Origin: Parvibaculum sp.
GTDB lineage: Bacteria; Pseudomonadota; Alphaproteobacteria; Parvibaculales; Parvibaculaceae
DNA: 64,000 nt
NCBI GenBank assembly: GCA_030649335.1
Contig: JAUSLL010000042.1
Location: 25,350-89,349 of the forward strand
Direction: 5' to 3'
The notes beneath the pieces were generated by a model. It did no database searches, had not been told where the DNA came from, and was given only the letters and a program-made list of their open reading frames with translations. Every line of letters begins with the position of its first letter. Positions within the stretch are counted from its first letter, which is position 1. A program made the translations under genes and the position numbers. Positions 23,771 to 32,223 of the stretch are shown here, in pieces.

Positions 23771-26446
23771 TCAGAAAGCGTAGGAGATGTTGACGGAGGC
23801 AAAGTCACGATCACCAGCGTCGGAGTGCTTATTGTCTCCGAAGAAGTTCGTGTAGGAAACGCCACCTCTCAACGCACCCTGAAGGGAGGCGTTAAGCTGC
23901 AGGCTCACGGACTTGCGGTCCTCGCGATAGTTGCTGATGGGAGCAGGCGTGTTGCCGCTCACATCATGGCTGAACGCAACCGTCGGAGACAGCGTAAGGG
24001 CTGTTCCAAAGGCATTGTTGTACTGCAGCTGACCGAGCAGCGTATAGCCCCAGGACACCGCAGTCGGACGGCAGCCCTTACGAGCGGCAAGACCAAGTGC
24101 GCCACCGAAGGGAAGATCCGTACCGCCGAAGCATGTGTTGCCCCACTGTTGCTTCGTGAAGTCACCTTCATCGGGCGCATCAGGAGTGTAGATCACACCA
24201 AGTTCCGTCACGAGGATGCCCAAGTCGGCACCTGTCATTGCAATAAATGCATTGGAGTTGGCGTAAGTGGCGGTTGTACCGGTATTGAACGCCCACATCT
24301 TGGAACGCACGACACCAGAAAGATCCATGGTGCCACCAGCAGCATTCGCCTGACCACATCCAGCGCCGTATGTATCATTCGCGGCTTGGGCAATCGTCGG
24401 CGAAGCAAGCAGGCTCAGAATGCACTGGTTGTTGAGCGCGGCGATTGTGATCTGATCGGTATCAAGCTGGAAAGGTTGGTTCGAGCGATAGGACACTTCG
24501 CCCTGCCAGCCCCAAGTTCCCACAGTTGTATTGAAGCTCGCACCAACCATGTGAATATCTTCGGGATATTCGAGATAGAGGCTGATCGGTGAGCGTAAAG
24601 AAGCCGACTGAACGGAAATGATTTCCGAACCGTTTTGCAGCAAAGCACCTGTGGGCGCGGCAGTTGAAGTAGACTGCAAGGCCACCAGAGCGCAGTTGAT
24701 GATCGACGCTTCAAGGATCGAGAAGTTGTTGATGCTCGCGATGGCAGTACCGTTGGCACCATTAATCGTACCAATGGCTGTTGCGCCATTGATGCCACCT
24801 GCCGCTGTGCGGAAGATGCTCGTTGCAGAAGCCGGGTTGATAGCGGATGTCAGGCCATAACCGCCGAGTACACCAGCGTTGCCGTCATAATATGCCTGCG
24901 CGATGGTCTTCGCAGTTGCATAGACGCCATCCGGATCAGGCGTGCCGTTCGTCGAGGCCACATTCATGCCGTCGAGCGAAAGCTGGGTCTGCAAGATGGG
25001 CAAACCGAAGTTGGCGCCCGGAGCAACACCAAGAGCCGTTGCCGGGTTACCCGTTGTTGGCAGGTTGCAACCTGTAAACAGAGTGCCACGGCCTGCACCG
25101 CTGCTCGCGTCATTGGTCGAAAGATATGACGTGTACTGTATATCACCGGTACCAGCAGAAGAGATCCGTTCGCTGGCGATAGGCAGACGCGAATGGTAAT
25201 TCATGAAGTAGATGCCGAATTCAGTATTGTTCAGCTTTTCAGAATACCAACGGCCAGCAACGCCCCACTGACCGGAATCTTTCGCTTCGCGATCTTCATC
25301 ACGAGTTATCATGCCGCCGACGTCATTAAGACCGAATTTCACGGCTTCCATCAGACCGGTCGGCACTGCATTGGTATAGTCGCGATAAATATCAACGCCT
25401 GCAACCGCACTGCAATCTTTCAGCGCGTTGGCGCTACCCACATAATCAGCCGTGAAGGCCGCCGAGATATTGTTCGTATAGGTCGTCTCGCAGTTGCGCT
25501 GGCTACCGCCGGTGATGCCGGTGGTGAGGAACGAAACCATCCGCTCGTTGCCACCAATGCCACTTGTACCTGCCGCGACGTCAGATGACGCGAAAGGTGT
25601 GCCGGCGCGGTCGAGCTCATAGGGCGCCCATTTCAGCTGATAGAACGCTTCGAGAGAAAGATTGCCAGGCAGGCCGATCGACGCATCCAAAGCCCAGATA
25701 GGAACAAGGCCTTCTTTGACTTCGGAGCCCGGACGGCGGAACGCGCTGACGTCAATGGGGTTGGCAGAGTTGATACCATTGAGGAAGAACGTGCTTTCAC
25801 CCCAGCTGATCACTTGCTTACCGGCACGAACGTTGAGCGGTAGATCGCCAATGTTGTAATCGCCGCTGACATACAGATCGAGCAATTTAACATCGCGAGC
25901 AGCAGATGCCTCGCCGTCAACAAGCTCCGAACGTGCATATGAGCTGCCATTGGACAACACGGCGTCATAATACGAACTGATACGGCTGAAGAACTTATAG
26001 TTCTGCCAAGAACCGGAAATATCGTTCGTCATCTTAACGATGCCGCTCGTCAGATCACCGCGATCAAAGTTCATGCGGCTGTCATTGGAGTTGATCGAAC
26101 CGGTCGGCACGGCGGCAGCGCCAATGTTGTACCCCGGATCTGCGTTCGGATTACCCGTCACTGGGTTTACACCCACAGTCGCGGCGTTTGCGCCCGTTGT
26201 GGAAATACCAAAACCGGTGGGAATCGAAGCGGCAGTCCCCGCAACCGGGCCACCATCAGACGACGGCAACAGTTCATGGTCTCTTCCAGCGGTTCGCATG
26301 GAAGCACCAGCTGAAATCGTGGTGTCTACGTTGAACTTCACAGAGCCGAAATTATACCCGACGGCTTGTGCCATGCCCGTAGATGCAACTAGACCCACCG
26401 AAACGGCAGAGCCTAGAAGCAACGTACGCAAGCTTCCTCTAATCAT
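23771..26446 (-). CDS. DUF1302 family outer-membrane protein
   Basis: An 891-residue exported protein. The signal peptide spans roughly residues 1-28 (MIRGSLRTLLLGSAVSVGLV... AQA-VGY). The rest has alternating amphipathic strands ending in an aromatic (VNISYAF), as in outer-membrane barrels. DUF1302 hallmarks are KFNVDTTISAGASMRT, SRISSYYDAVL, VRAGKQVISWGESTFFLNGIN and DASIGLPGNLSLEAFYQLKW. Such genes accompany DUF1329, YCF48-like and MMPL genes in lipid- or steroid-using bacteria. The long Gly/Ala/Asn-rich insertion near residues 460-600 makes it bigger than many homologues. GGAGG is 8 bases before the ATG at 26446. It has its own strong terminator. Confidence 0.9.
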   Translation of the reverse strand: MIRGSLRTLLLGSAVSVGLVASTGMAQAVGYNFGSVKFNVDTTISAGASMRTAGRDHELLPSSDGGPVAGTAASIPTGFGISTTGANAATVGVNPVTGNPNADPGYNIGAAAVPTGSINSNDSRMNFDRGDLTSGIVKMTNDISGSWQNYKFFSRISSYYDAVLSNGSSYARSELVDGEASAARDVKLLDLYVSGDYNIGDLPLNVRAGKQVISWGESTFFLNGINSANPIDVSAFRRPGSEVKEGLVPIWALDASIGLPGNLSLEAFYQLKWAPYELDRAGTPFASSDVAAGTSGIGGNERMVSFLTTGITGGSQRNCETTYTNNISAAFTADYVGSANALKDCSAVAGVDIYRDYTNAVPTGLMEAVKFGLNDVGGMITRDEDREAKDSGQWGVAGRWYSEKLNNTEFGIYFMNYHSRLPIASERISSAGTGDIQYTSYLSTNDASSGAGRGTLFTGCNLPTTGNPATALGVAPGANFGLPILQTQLSLDGMNVASTNGTPDPDGVYATAKTIAQAYYDGNAGVLGGYGLTSAINPASATSIFRTAAGGINGATAIGTINGANGTAIASINNFSILEASIINCALVALQSTSTAAPTGALLQNGSEIISVQSASLRSPISLYLEYPEDIHMVGASFNTTVGTWGWQGEVSYRSNQPFQLDTDQITIAALNNQCILSLLASPTIAQAANDTYGAGCGQANAAGGTMDLSGVVRSKMWAFNTGTTATYANSNAFIAMTGADLGILVTELGVIYTPDAPDEGDFTKQQWGNTCFGGTDLPFGGALGLAARKGCRPTAVSWGYTLLGQLQYNNAFGTALTLSPTVAFSHDVSGNTPAPISNYREDRKSVSLQLNASLQGALRGGVSYTNFFGDNKHSDAGDRDFASVNISYAF

Positions 26447-26764
26447 TGAGCGATCCTCCTCGATCCCCGATAGCTTCACTAACAGCTGTCTGGATTCGGG
26501 AGGATATCGATGGATGTTTAGCCCCACTCGACTGCCCCCCCGGCCAGTCAGCATCCCTCATTGCTTAGCCCACAGTTAAAGCGATGAAGTGTCAAGGCGG
26601 ACAAAGCCTTGCCCGACAGGTGCAATATACATTCACCCTCGGTATGACATATTTGACACGGAAATAGGGGGACCAAGACCCGCTCAGGGCAGAACCATCG
26701 TTTTATTACGCAGCTGCAAAATATTGGTGCAGCGCAATAAATCGCTTCGGAGAATCAATTCCGC
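26447..26764. other. 318-base intergenic region upstream of DUF1302
   Basis: Lies between the DUF1302 start and the end of the PCu(A)C gene, so it must contain the DUF1302 promoter, but no hexamer pair stands out. No RNA gene, repeat or terminator-like hairpin was seen. Confidence 0.5.
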
Positions 26765-27313
26765 TTACGGATGATTATCCGCGCCGGGCGTCGCATGCAT
26801 GTCGTGCATATCGGACTTGGCCTTGGCGGCAGGCGAAAGGCTCTGCACCGGCAGGCGGACATCAAGAGAACCCGCATTTTCAAAGCTCAGATGCAGCTCG
26901 ACCGTGTCGCCCGCCTTCAGCGGACGGGTAAGGCCGATCAGCATGATATGAAGGCCGCCGGGGGCCAGAGCGACAGGTGTGCCGACGGGCAGGGGCAGTT
27001 CATCAAGCCTGCGCATCCGCATGATCGTGCCGTCCATCTCCATGGAGTGGACCTGCACTTTCGCCGCCGCCGGGCTTGTCGCACCTGTCAGCGCATCGGC
27101 GTTGCCCGAATGATTGGTGAGGGTGAGATAGGCAGCGCCCGTCTTGGCCGCACTCGGCCGCACCCAGGCGTCCGACACTTCCACGTCGCCCGCCGCTGCT
27201 TGCGCTTTGGGAGCCATCCCGGGGAAACCGGCAACAAGCACCGCAAACAGAAGACCGCCGGCCAAGAAACCGGAGACAAGAGCGGGGCGCAGATGGGCGG
27301 GCGTAAAACGCAT
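26765..27313 (-). CDS. Periplasmic copper chaperone PCu(A)C family protein
   Basis: A 182-residue exported protein whose family delivers Cu(I) to the CuA/CuB sites of cytochrome oxidase. The signal/anchor segment SGFLAGGLLFAVLVAGFPG is near the N-terminus. The copper-binding arrangement is visible as VHSMEMDGTIMRMRRL followed by GLHIMLIGL (H...M...HxM). The C-terminus adds a His/Met-rich tail (SDMHDMHATPGADNHP) that could bind further copper. The start at 27313 is chosen by GGAGA eight bases upstream. It diverges from bfd across a perfect palindrome at 27441-27469. Confidence 0.93.
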   Translation of the reverse strand: MRFTPAHLRPALVSGFLAGGLLFAVLVAGFPGMAPKAQAAAGDVEVSDAWVRPSAAKTGAAYLTLTNHSGNADALTGATSPAAAKVQVHSMEMDGTIMRMRRLDELPLPVGTPVALAPGGLHIMLIGLTRPLKAGDTVELHLSFENAGSLDVRLPVQSLSPAAKAKSDMHDMHATPGADNHP

Positions 27314-27440
27314 AAAACTTGATCTCCGGTTGACGGTCAGGCGCATCAAGCCTAACCGACAGCGACCTTCCCCGCGAGCAGGCGAGGCCCGAACCTCTGG
27401 CCCGCGGTCAATCTGTCGCGGTCCCGCCCCGGCGAATGCT

Positions 27441-27469
27441 AACTATTCGCAATTGCATTGCGAATAGTT
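27441..27469. promoter_or_regulatory. Perfect 12-bp palindrome, probable iron/metal regulator operator
   Basis: AACTATTCGCAA (27441-27452) and TTGCGAATAGTT (27458-27469) are exact inverted arms around TTGCA, 65 bases upstream of bfd and 128 bases from the PCu(A)C start. The TTGCGAAT-type half sites resemble alphaproteobacterial Fur-like boxes, and the neighbouring genes are iron storage and copper genes. The regulator is inferred, not seen. Confidence 0.6.
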
Positions 27470-27533
27470 CTCAGGCAATCTTCTTCCGACTTCAGGAGGG
27501 ATTTGCGCCTCCGGTTCTGTCGGGAGAGATCAT

Positions 27534-27740
27534 TTGTTCGTTTGCATCTGCAATGCCCTGAACGAGACCAAGGTCCACGCCACCTTGCGCGACCTGAGCG
27601 CATCGGGCTGTGACGTGACACCGGCCGCCATCCATCGCGCCAGCGGCTGCAAGCCGCAATGCGGCCGCTGCCTGCCCGAAATGGCCGACATGATCGACAG
27701 CCACCGCACGGCGTCCGCTTTCGCGCAGGCCGCCGACTAA
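27534..27740 (+). CDS. bfd: Bacterioferritin-associated ferredoxin
   Basis: A 68-residue [2Fe-2S] ferredoxin that reduces bacterioferritin heme to release stored iron. Likely cluster ligands are Cys4 and Cys6 (FVCICNA) and Cys43 and Cys46 (PQCGRC). The start is a TTG with GGGAGAG upstream; no ATG is available and MFVCICNA matches family N-termini. It precedes bfr by 159 bases on the same strand, the physiological partner. The palindrome at 27441-27469 lies in its promoter region, suggesting iron-dependent control. Confidence 0.9.
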   Translation: MFVCICNALNETKVHATLRDLSASGCDVTPAAIHRASGCKPQCGRCLPEMADMIDSHRTASAFAQAAD

Positions 27741-27899
27741 GGCCTGAGGGTGCAACTGCGCCGCAATCTCCCAAATATCCAAAAAACGCTTTTGTTACTG
27801 ATAGTTAGACGCAAATTTGTGGTTTGACGGAGGGCTCCGATCATCCGACCATAGGTGCGGCGATTATGCTGACAGAATCACGCGCACAGGAGCGGCCCC

Positions 27900-28385
27900 A
27901 TGAAAGGCGACCCCAAGGTCATCGAACTTCTCAACAAGGCGCTGAAACTCGAACTGACCGCCATCAACCAGTATTTCCTGCATGCGCGCATGTTCAAGAA
28001 CTGGGGCTTCACGCGGCTCGGCGAGATCGAATATCACGAATCCATCGACGAGATGAAACATGCCGACAAGCTCATCGAGCGCATTCTCTTTCTCGAAGGC
28101 CTGCCCAATCTGCAGGACATGGACAAGATCCGCATCGGCGAGAATGTCGAAGAGGCGCTCAAAGCCGATCTCGACGTCGAAATGCGCGCGCATCCCTTTT
28201 ACCGGGACGCGATCACCCATTGCGAACAGGCGCGTGACTACATCACACGCGAATTATTCGAAGATATTCTTGAAGGTGAGGAAGAACATATCGACTTCCT
28301 CGAAACCCAGCTCGATCTCATCAAAAGCGTGGGTCTGCAGAATTACCTGCAATCACAGATGGATGGTAGCAGTTCCGGCTCATAA
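27900..28385 (+). CDS. bfr: Bacterioferritin
   Basis: A 161-residue subunit of the 24-mer heme-containing iron-storage shell, oxidising Fe(II) and storing ferric mineral. All ferroxidase ligands are in place: Glu18, Glu51, His54, Glu94, Glu127 and His130; Met52 is the inter-subunit heme ligand. The length equals the family norm with a short Ser/Gly tail. It follows bfd, its reductase partner. The 159-base gap between them may hold a second promoter, but no clear one is seen. Confidence 0.97.
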   Translation: MKGDPKVIELLNKALKLELTAINQYFLHARMFKNWGFTRLGEIEYHESIDEMKHADKLIERILFLEGLPNLQDMDKIRIGENVEEALKADLDVEMRAHPFYRDAITHCEQARDYITRELFEDILEGEEEHIDFLETQLDLIKSVGLQNYLQSQMDGSSSGS

Positions 28386-28401
28386 GGCCGAAACCTCTTC
28401 A

Positions 28402-28524
28402 TCACAGCTGGTTACGCGTCCAGCGCGCCGTGTCCGACACATCCTGGCCCATGCCTTCGATCGTGCTGCAACCGGCAAGCGTCAGGCCGAAAATAACCAA
28501 AATCATCAGTTTAAATTTGCTCAT
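28402..28524 (-). CDS. Entericidin-family small lipoprotein
   Basis: A 40-residue lipoprotein precursor on the minus strand. It has a basic N-terminus and hydrophobic stretch, then the lipobox LAGC (Cys19 would be acylated), then STIEGMGQDVSDTARW, matching entericidin A/B (GxGxD after the lipobox). Entericidins are small cell-envelope lipoproteins, described as a toxin/antidote pair in E. coli; only one copy is present here. AGGAGG sits 5 bases before the ATG. It converges with bfr (stops 16 bases apart) and diverges from the split-barrel gene. Confidence 0.88.
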   Translation of the reverse strand: MSKFKLMILVIFGLTLAGCSTIEGMGQDVSDTARWTRNQL

Positions 28525-28615
28525 CCGGGCCTCCTGTGGCGTCTCGGCGGGGTGCAACATGCTGTCACCTTGTTTAATCATTAATTGGCTAACAAATTCT
28601 TAACAAGGACCCGAC

Positions 28616-29071
28616 ATGAGCCTTGAACCCGCCCTGAAAACTGTCCGCGCGCTGCTTGAAAACGAAGGCGAGGCGAGCCTTGCAACGCTGGACGGCGCAG
28701 GCTTTCCCTTCGCCTCTCTCGTCACTTTCGCAACAGACGACGCGCAGCGCCCGCTGCTGCTCCTGTCCAAACTCGCCCAGCACACGACCAATCTCGAAAC
28801 CGACACACGCGCGAGCCTCCTCATCGGCAAATCCGACATGCCCGACACCCAGACGCGCTCGCGCGCCACACTCGTCGGCCACATTGCGCCGCTCGAAGAA
28901 GCAGCCGCCATCGCCGCCGCCCGCACAAAATTTCTGGCGCGCCATCCGTCAGCCGAAACCTACGTCGATTTCAACGACTTCCGTTTTTTCGCCATGACCA
29001 TCGACCACGTGCATGTCGTCGAAGGCTTCGGCCGCATCGTCGGATTTCCGGCGGATGCTCTGTACGCCTGA
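28616..29071 (+). CDS. FMN-binding split-barrel protein (pyridoxamine 5'-phosphate oxidase/HugZ-like)
   Basis: A 151-residue protein of the PNPOx-like split-barrel family, close to the N-terminal domain of HugZ heme oxygenases: ASLATLDGAGFPFASLVTFATD, PLLLLSKLAQHTTNLETDTRASLLI and FRFFAMTIDHVHVVEGFGRI. HugZ proteins release iron from heme, which would suit the bfd/bfr neighbourhood. The HugZ C-terminal domain is missing, so heme degradation is uncertain and another flavin function is possible. AAGGA is 7 bases before the ATG. Confidence 0.83.
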   Translation: MSLEPALKTVRALLENEGEASLATLDGAGFPFASLVTFATDDAQRPLLLLSKLAQHTTNLETDTRASLLIGKSDMPDTQTRSRATLVGHIAPLEEAAAIAAARTKFLARHPSAETYVDFNDFRFFAMTIDHVHVVEGFGRIVGFPADALYA

Positions 29072-29145
29072 CGACCTTGCACCGTATGGCAATGAGCCTA
29101 TCCTCATCCGTTCAAAGACAATGAATTTTGACGGAGGCGCGCGCG

Positions 29146-29748
29146 ATGACGATCACAGCCACAAGCAAAAAACGTATGGGCGCGGCACTGGCCGTCGCCG
29201 CCCTCGTGAGCATCGCCCTTGTTACAATGGAAACACCGGCCACCACAGCCGAACACTTCCGCCACGACACCAAAACCGATCTGCAGGGCTACTACATTCC
29301 GCAATGGAATGCGCAAACAGGCGTCTCGGCCTCCTATCGCGCAGGAAATTTTATCCTGTCTCATGTCTCGATCAGCACGCCAGCCGAACTGAAAAAATTT
29401 GAGAAATCAGGCCCCGACGCCGACCTGCCGAATTACGCGCCGGTCATGCTTCAGTTCGACGACACGTCGAGCGCAAAAGGCGAGAACGAGCTCGGCCAGA
29501 CTTATTATGAAGTGACCGAACGCATCCTGCCGCAAGCCTATGACCTCAACAGAAAAAATATCACCTTCAAAGGCACAGGCCGCATCCTCGGCCCCGTCAC
29601 CTTCACCGCCAAACCCGATATGAAGAAGATCGAAGCCGCCCGCAACAACCCCGCCCACATCAGCGATGGCCCCGAATTGATCGGCACACTGACGATTGGC
29701 GACACGGTCATCGAAGACGTGAAATTGATGTGGCACGGCGGGGAGTGA
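29146..29748 (+). CDS. Exported protein of unknown function
   Basis: A 200-residue protein with a signal-anchor-like N-terminus (basic KKR, then hydrophobic to about residue 30). The mature part has SYRAGNFILSHVSIST, an ordered beta-rich middle and TFKGTGRILGPVTFTA. I do not recognise the family. GGAGG eight bases before the ATG at 29146 excludes the slightly longer TTG frame. Composition matches the GC-rich backbone, unlike the HNH gene that follows. Confidence 0.7.
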   Translation: MTITATSKKRMGAALAVAALVSIALVTMETPATTAEHFRHDTKTDLQGYYIPQWNAQTGVSASYRAGNFILSHVSISTPAELKKFEKSGPDADLPNYAPVMLQFDDTSSAKGENELGQTYYEVTERILPQAYDLNRKNITFKGTGRILGPVTFTAKPDMKKIEAARNNPAHISDGPELIGTLTIGDTVIEDVKLMWHGGE

Positions 29749-29866
29749 GGTTCAAGCACCTACACAAATCAAATATGAACCTCGTTCGGAGGATTGAGCT
29801 ATGCTCGTCCAATGCCGAAATGACAGCGTACGGTTCAATTCAATTAGAAAAATCTAGAACGACGAA

Positions 29867-30862
29867 ATGGGCAAAAAGTATTGGTGGGTCAATCATAAGC
29901 AAACGATCTCGCAAGAGGTCGAAGGTCAATATCTTTGGTCTCCAAAGATAAATTCAAACGGTGTACAAAATCAATTTTATGACAATATGCGCCAAGCATC
30001 ACCAGGCGATCTCGTCCTTTCATATGCAAGTTCAAAAATTAGATACGTTGGCAAAGTGTCAGAGTTTGCAATCTCAGCGCCAAAACCTGCCGAATTTGGA
30101 CTAGCGGGCGCCAACTGGAATAATGATGGTTGGCTCCTTCCTGTCTACTGGGTGGACCTAGCTCCACCTGTCGCTCCAAAGGAAATACTCGAACACCTTG
30201 GTCCATTGCTGCCTGACAAATACTCTCCAATCAGCCCTAAAACAGGCAACGGTCGCCAAGGCGCATATCTCGCTCAAATAACGGAAGCAGCTTTCAATAT
30301 AGTGATCGCTACTTCAGCATTCGACTCAACAAAACTTTTGTCCGGCGGTGCAAACAGCCTCAAATTTGAAGTCGTCAAAGAGATTCTCGAAGACGTCGTG
30401 GAAAAGCAAATTCTAGCGGACTCATCGTTGGGCGAAACGGAAAAGGAGACGGTTATACGGGCACGAAGGGGCCAAGGTAAATTTCGGTCAAATGTGAGCA
30501 AGATTGAACGCACATGTCGTCTCACGGGAATTTCAAACCCACTGCTACTAATTGCTAGTCACATAAAACCTTGGCGTTCATGCGCGTCAGCTACCGAACG
30601 TCTAGATGGATACAACGGATTGATGCTTTCGCCAGACGCTGACTACTTATTCGACAAGGGGTATGTCAGCTTTGAGAATGACGGAACAATTCTCGTATCT
30701 CCGCGCGTTGATGGCTCCGACCTAACTCGCCTTGGTTTTGGGCATCTGGCCGCAAGTAGGAGTGGATTCTCAGAAAAGCCAATGAACTGGAATTTTTCAA
30801 ATTTCTCGCAACAGCAGAGTTCCTATCTGGCATACCACCGCGGCCAAGTTTACGTCGCTTAG
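29867..30862 (+). CDS. PUA/EVE-like domain-HNH endonuclease, putative modification-dependent restriction enzyme
   Basis: A 331-residue two-part protein. Residues about 4-120 (KYWWVNHKQTISQEVEG, NQFYDNMRQASPGDLVLSYA) resemble the EVE/PUA-like domain that reads modified bases. A linker follows, then an HNH domain (about 215-270): CRLTGISNPLLLIASHIKPW, GYNGLMLSP and DYLFDKGYVSFENDG. This architecture fits type IV restriction enzymes that cut modified foreign DNA; no methyltransferase is adjacent, as expected for that type. The gene is clearly more AT-rich than its surroundings and lies at the 3' side of tRNA-Thr, suggesting acquisition. The ribosome-binding site is weak. Confidence 0.8.
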   Translation: MGKKYWWVNHKQTISQEVEGQYLWSPKINSNGVQNQFYDNMRQASPGDLVLSYASSKIRYVGKVSEFAISAPKPAEFGLAGANWNNDGWLLPVYWVDLAPPVAPKEILEHLGPLLPDKYSPISPKTGNGRQGAYLAQITEAAFNIVIATSAFDSTKLLSGGANSLKFEVVKEILEDVVEKQILADSSLGETEKETVIRARRGQGKFRSNVSKIERTCRLTGISNPLLLIASHIKPWRSCASATERLDGYNGLMLSPDADYLFDKGYVSFENDGTILVSPRVDGSDLTRLGFGHLAASRSGFSEKPMNWNFSNFSQQQSSYLAYHRGQVYVA

Positions 30863-30976
30863 CATCGCCGTTTCTGAATTTGAGGCGCTTTCAAATTTGA
30901 AATGCACAGGGCAACCATAAATACTTCACACCCTGGGGGAGCAATTACACTTTTCTGAGAACATTCGTGAGAAAAA

Positions 30977-31052
30977 TGGTGCCGCTTAGGTGACTCGAAC
31001 ACCTGACCCCCTCATTACGAATGAGGTGCTCTACCAACTGAGCTAAAGCGGC
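30977..31052 (-). tRNA. tRNA-Thr (anticodon CGT)
   Basis: A 76-base cloverleaf with encoded CCA. Acceptor GCCGCTT/AAGCGGC, D-loop TCAGTTGGTAGA, anticodon stem CCTCA/TGAGG with loop TTCGTAA, T-arm with GTTCGAGTC. Its 3' end faces the AT-rich HNH gene. Confidence 0.95.
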
Positions 31053-31088
31053 ACGGACGGGGCGGAAATTGCGGCCCGTTCGGGGCCT

Positions 31089-31117
31089 CAAATACCGCGC
31101 CCTACCCCCTTTGGCAA
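31089..31117 (-). promoter_or_regulatory. Candidate promoter of tRNA-Thr
   Basis: On the minus strand TTGCCA (31117-31112), 17-base spacer, TATTTG (31094-31089), about 36 bases before the tRNA 5' end. Confidence 0.45.
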
Positions 31118-31170
31118 CTGCTTTGGGGGGAATTTGCACGTCTTGCGGCCTCACTATAGGCCGAAAGGGG

Positions 31171-32223
31171 TTACTCGGGGCTTACAGGCAGGATTTCGAC
31201 CTTGCCGTCATGGTGGACGGGCACGCTCTCAGCGCCATGGTCAGGCGAGGGGCGGCCGTCGGCCATCAGAGCAGCGGTCAGGAATGTGTCTACATCAGCG
31301 GCGCTGGCTTCCGCCACTTCCTCCATCGGGATATGCCCGACATTGGGATAGACGACGACCGTTGCGCCCTGAATGCGCTTTTCAAACTCATAGGCATTGG
31401 CCACCGGAATAAGCCCGTCCTGGTCGCCCCAGAGGATGAGCGTCGGCACGCGGATCTCGCCGAGCTTGTCGGCCACGCTCGTGTCGTTATTGGGCAGCGC
31501 AAAGCGGATCCCCGTGGCGCGACGGTTACCGTCATAAAGATTGAGGTCGTAATAGCGCTCGATCATCTCGTCATTCACTTTCGACTGATCGACAAAGACC
31601 TTGCGCACGCCTTCGGCATAAAGCCCGCGCGGCGCAATATATTGGAAAACCTTGTTGATCACAGGAAGCCGCGCGATGCGGAAACCCAGCGGCACTTTGG
31701 CATTGGGGTCCATGACGCGCGGCAGACCGGCGGCGTCCACCAGAATAAGTGCGGTCACTTCGGCGGGATAATCTTCGGTATATTGCGCGGCAACGCCGCC
31801 GCCCATCGAATTGCCGCCGATGGCATAATGCGTGAGGCCGAGTTTCGTCACCACATCATGCGTGAATGTGACCATGCCTGTGCGCGAATAATCATCGCCC
31901 GGCACAGTGCCCGTCAGCCCGTGGCCCGGCATATCCATCGTGACGATGCGATATTTGGCACCGAGCAGCGTGACCCACGGCTCCCATGTGTGCAGCGACG
32001 CGTTCGACCCGTGAACAAGCACCAGCACCGGCCCATCGGCGTTCCCCTGATCGCGCACATGCGCGGTCGCACCGCTCGCCAGTTCAATGAACTGCGAAGG
32101 CACCGCGCCATATTTCGGCAGCAGGTCTTCCTTGCTCTTATCAAACCGTACAATCGAAACAGCAATCACCACAAGCGCCAGCACCACAAGGAGCCCGACG
32201 CCCTGAAAAATCCGCTTCACCAT
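31171..32223 (-). CDS. Alpha/beta hydrolase, membrane-anchored
   Basis: A 350-residue hydrolase with an N-terminal membrane segment (residues about 5-25). Catalytic elements are intact: oxyanion HGSNAS, nucleophile GGNSMGGG, acid WGDQDGLIP and histidine NVGHIPMEE. Substrate unknown; esters are likely. It begins 7 bases before the hemY-like stop, so it is translationally coupled to the heme operon, although no role in heme synthesis is established. The C-terminus has a His/Pro-rich extension after the fold. Confidence 0.9.
   Translation of the reverse strand: MVKRIFQGVGLLVVLALVVIAVSIVRFDKSKEDLLPKYGAVPSQFIELASGATAHVRDQGNADGPVLVLVHGSNASLHTWEPWVTLLGAKYRIVTMDMPGHGLTGTVPGDDYSRTGMVTFTHDVVTKLGLTHYAIGGNSMGGGVAAQYTEDYPAEVTALILVDAAGLPRVMDPNAKVPLGFRIARLPVINKVFQYIAPRGLYAEGVRKVFVDQSKVNDEMIERYYDLNLYDGNRRATGIRFALPNNDTSVADKLGEIRVPTLILWGDQDGLIPVANAYEFEKRIQGATVVVYPNVGHIPMEEVAEASAADVDTFLTAALMADGRPSPDHGAESVPVHHDGKVEILPVSPE

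Noticed and set aside
29730..29951. 73-codon plus frame just before the HNH gene
   Set aside because: Overlaps the HNH gene in another frame, has a polar basic sequence and no clear ribosome-binding site.
29749..31052. Classical tRNA-associated genomic island with att repeats
   Set aside because: I found no duplicate of the tRNA-Thr 3' end on the far side of the HNH gene and no integrase, so only compositional evidence remains.
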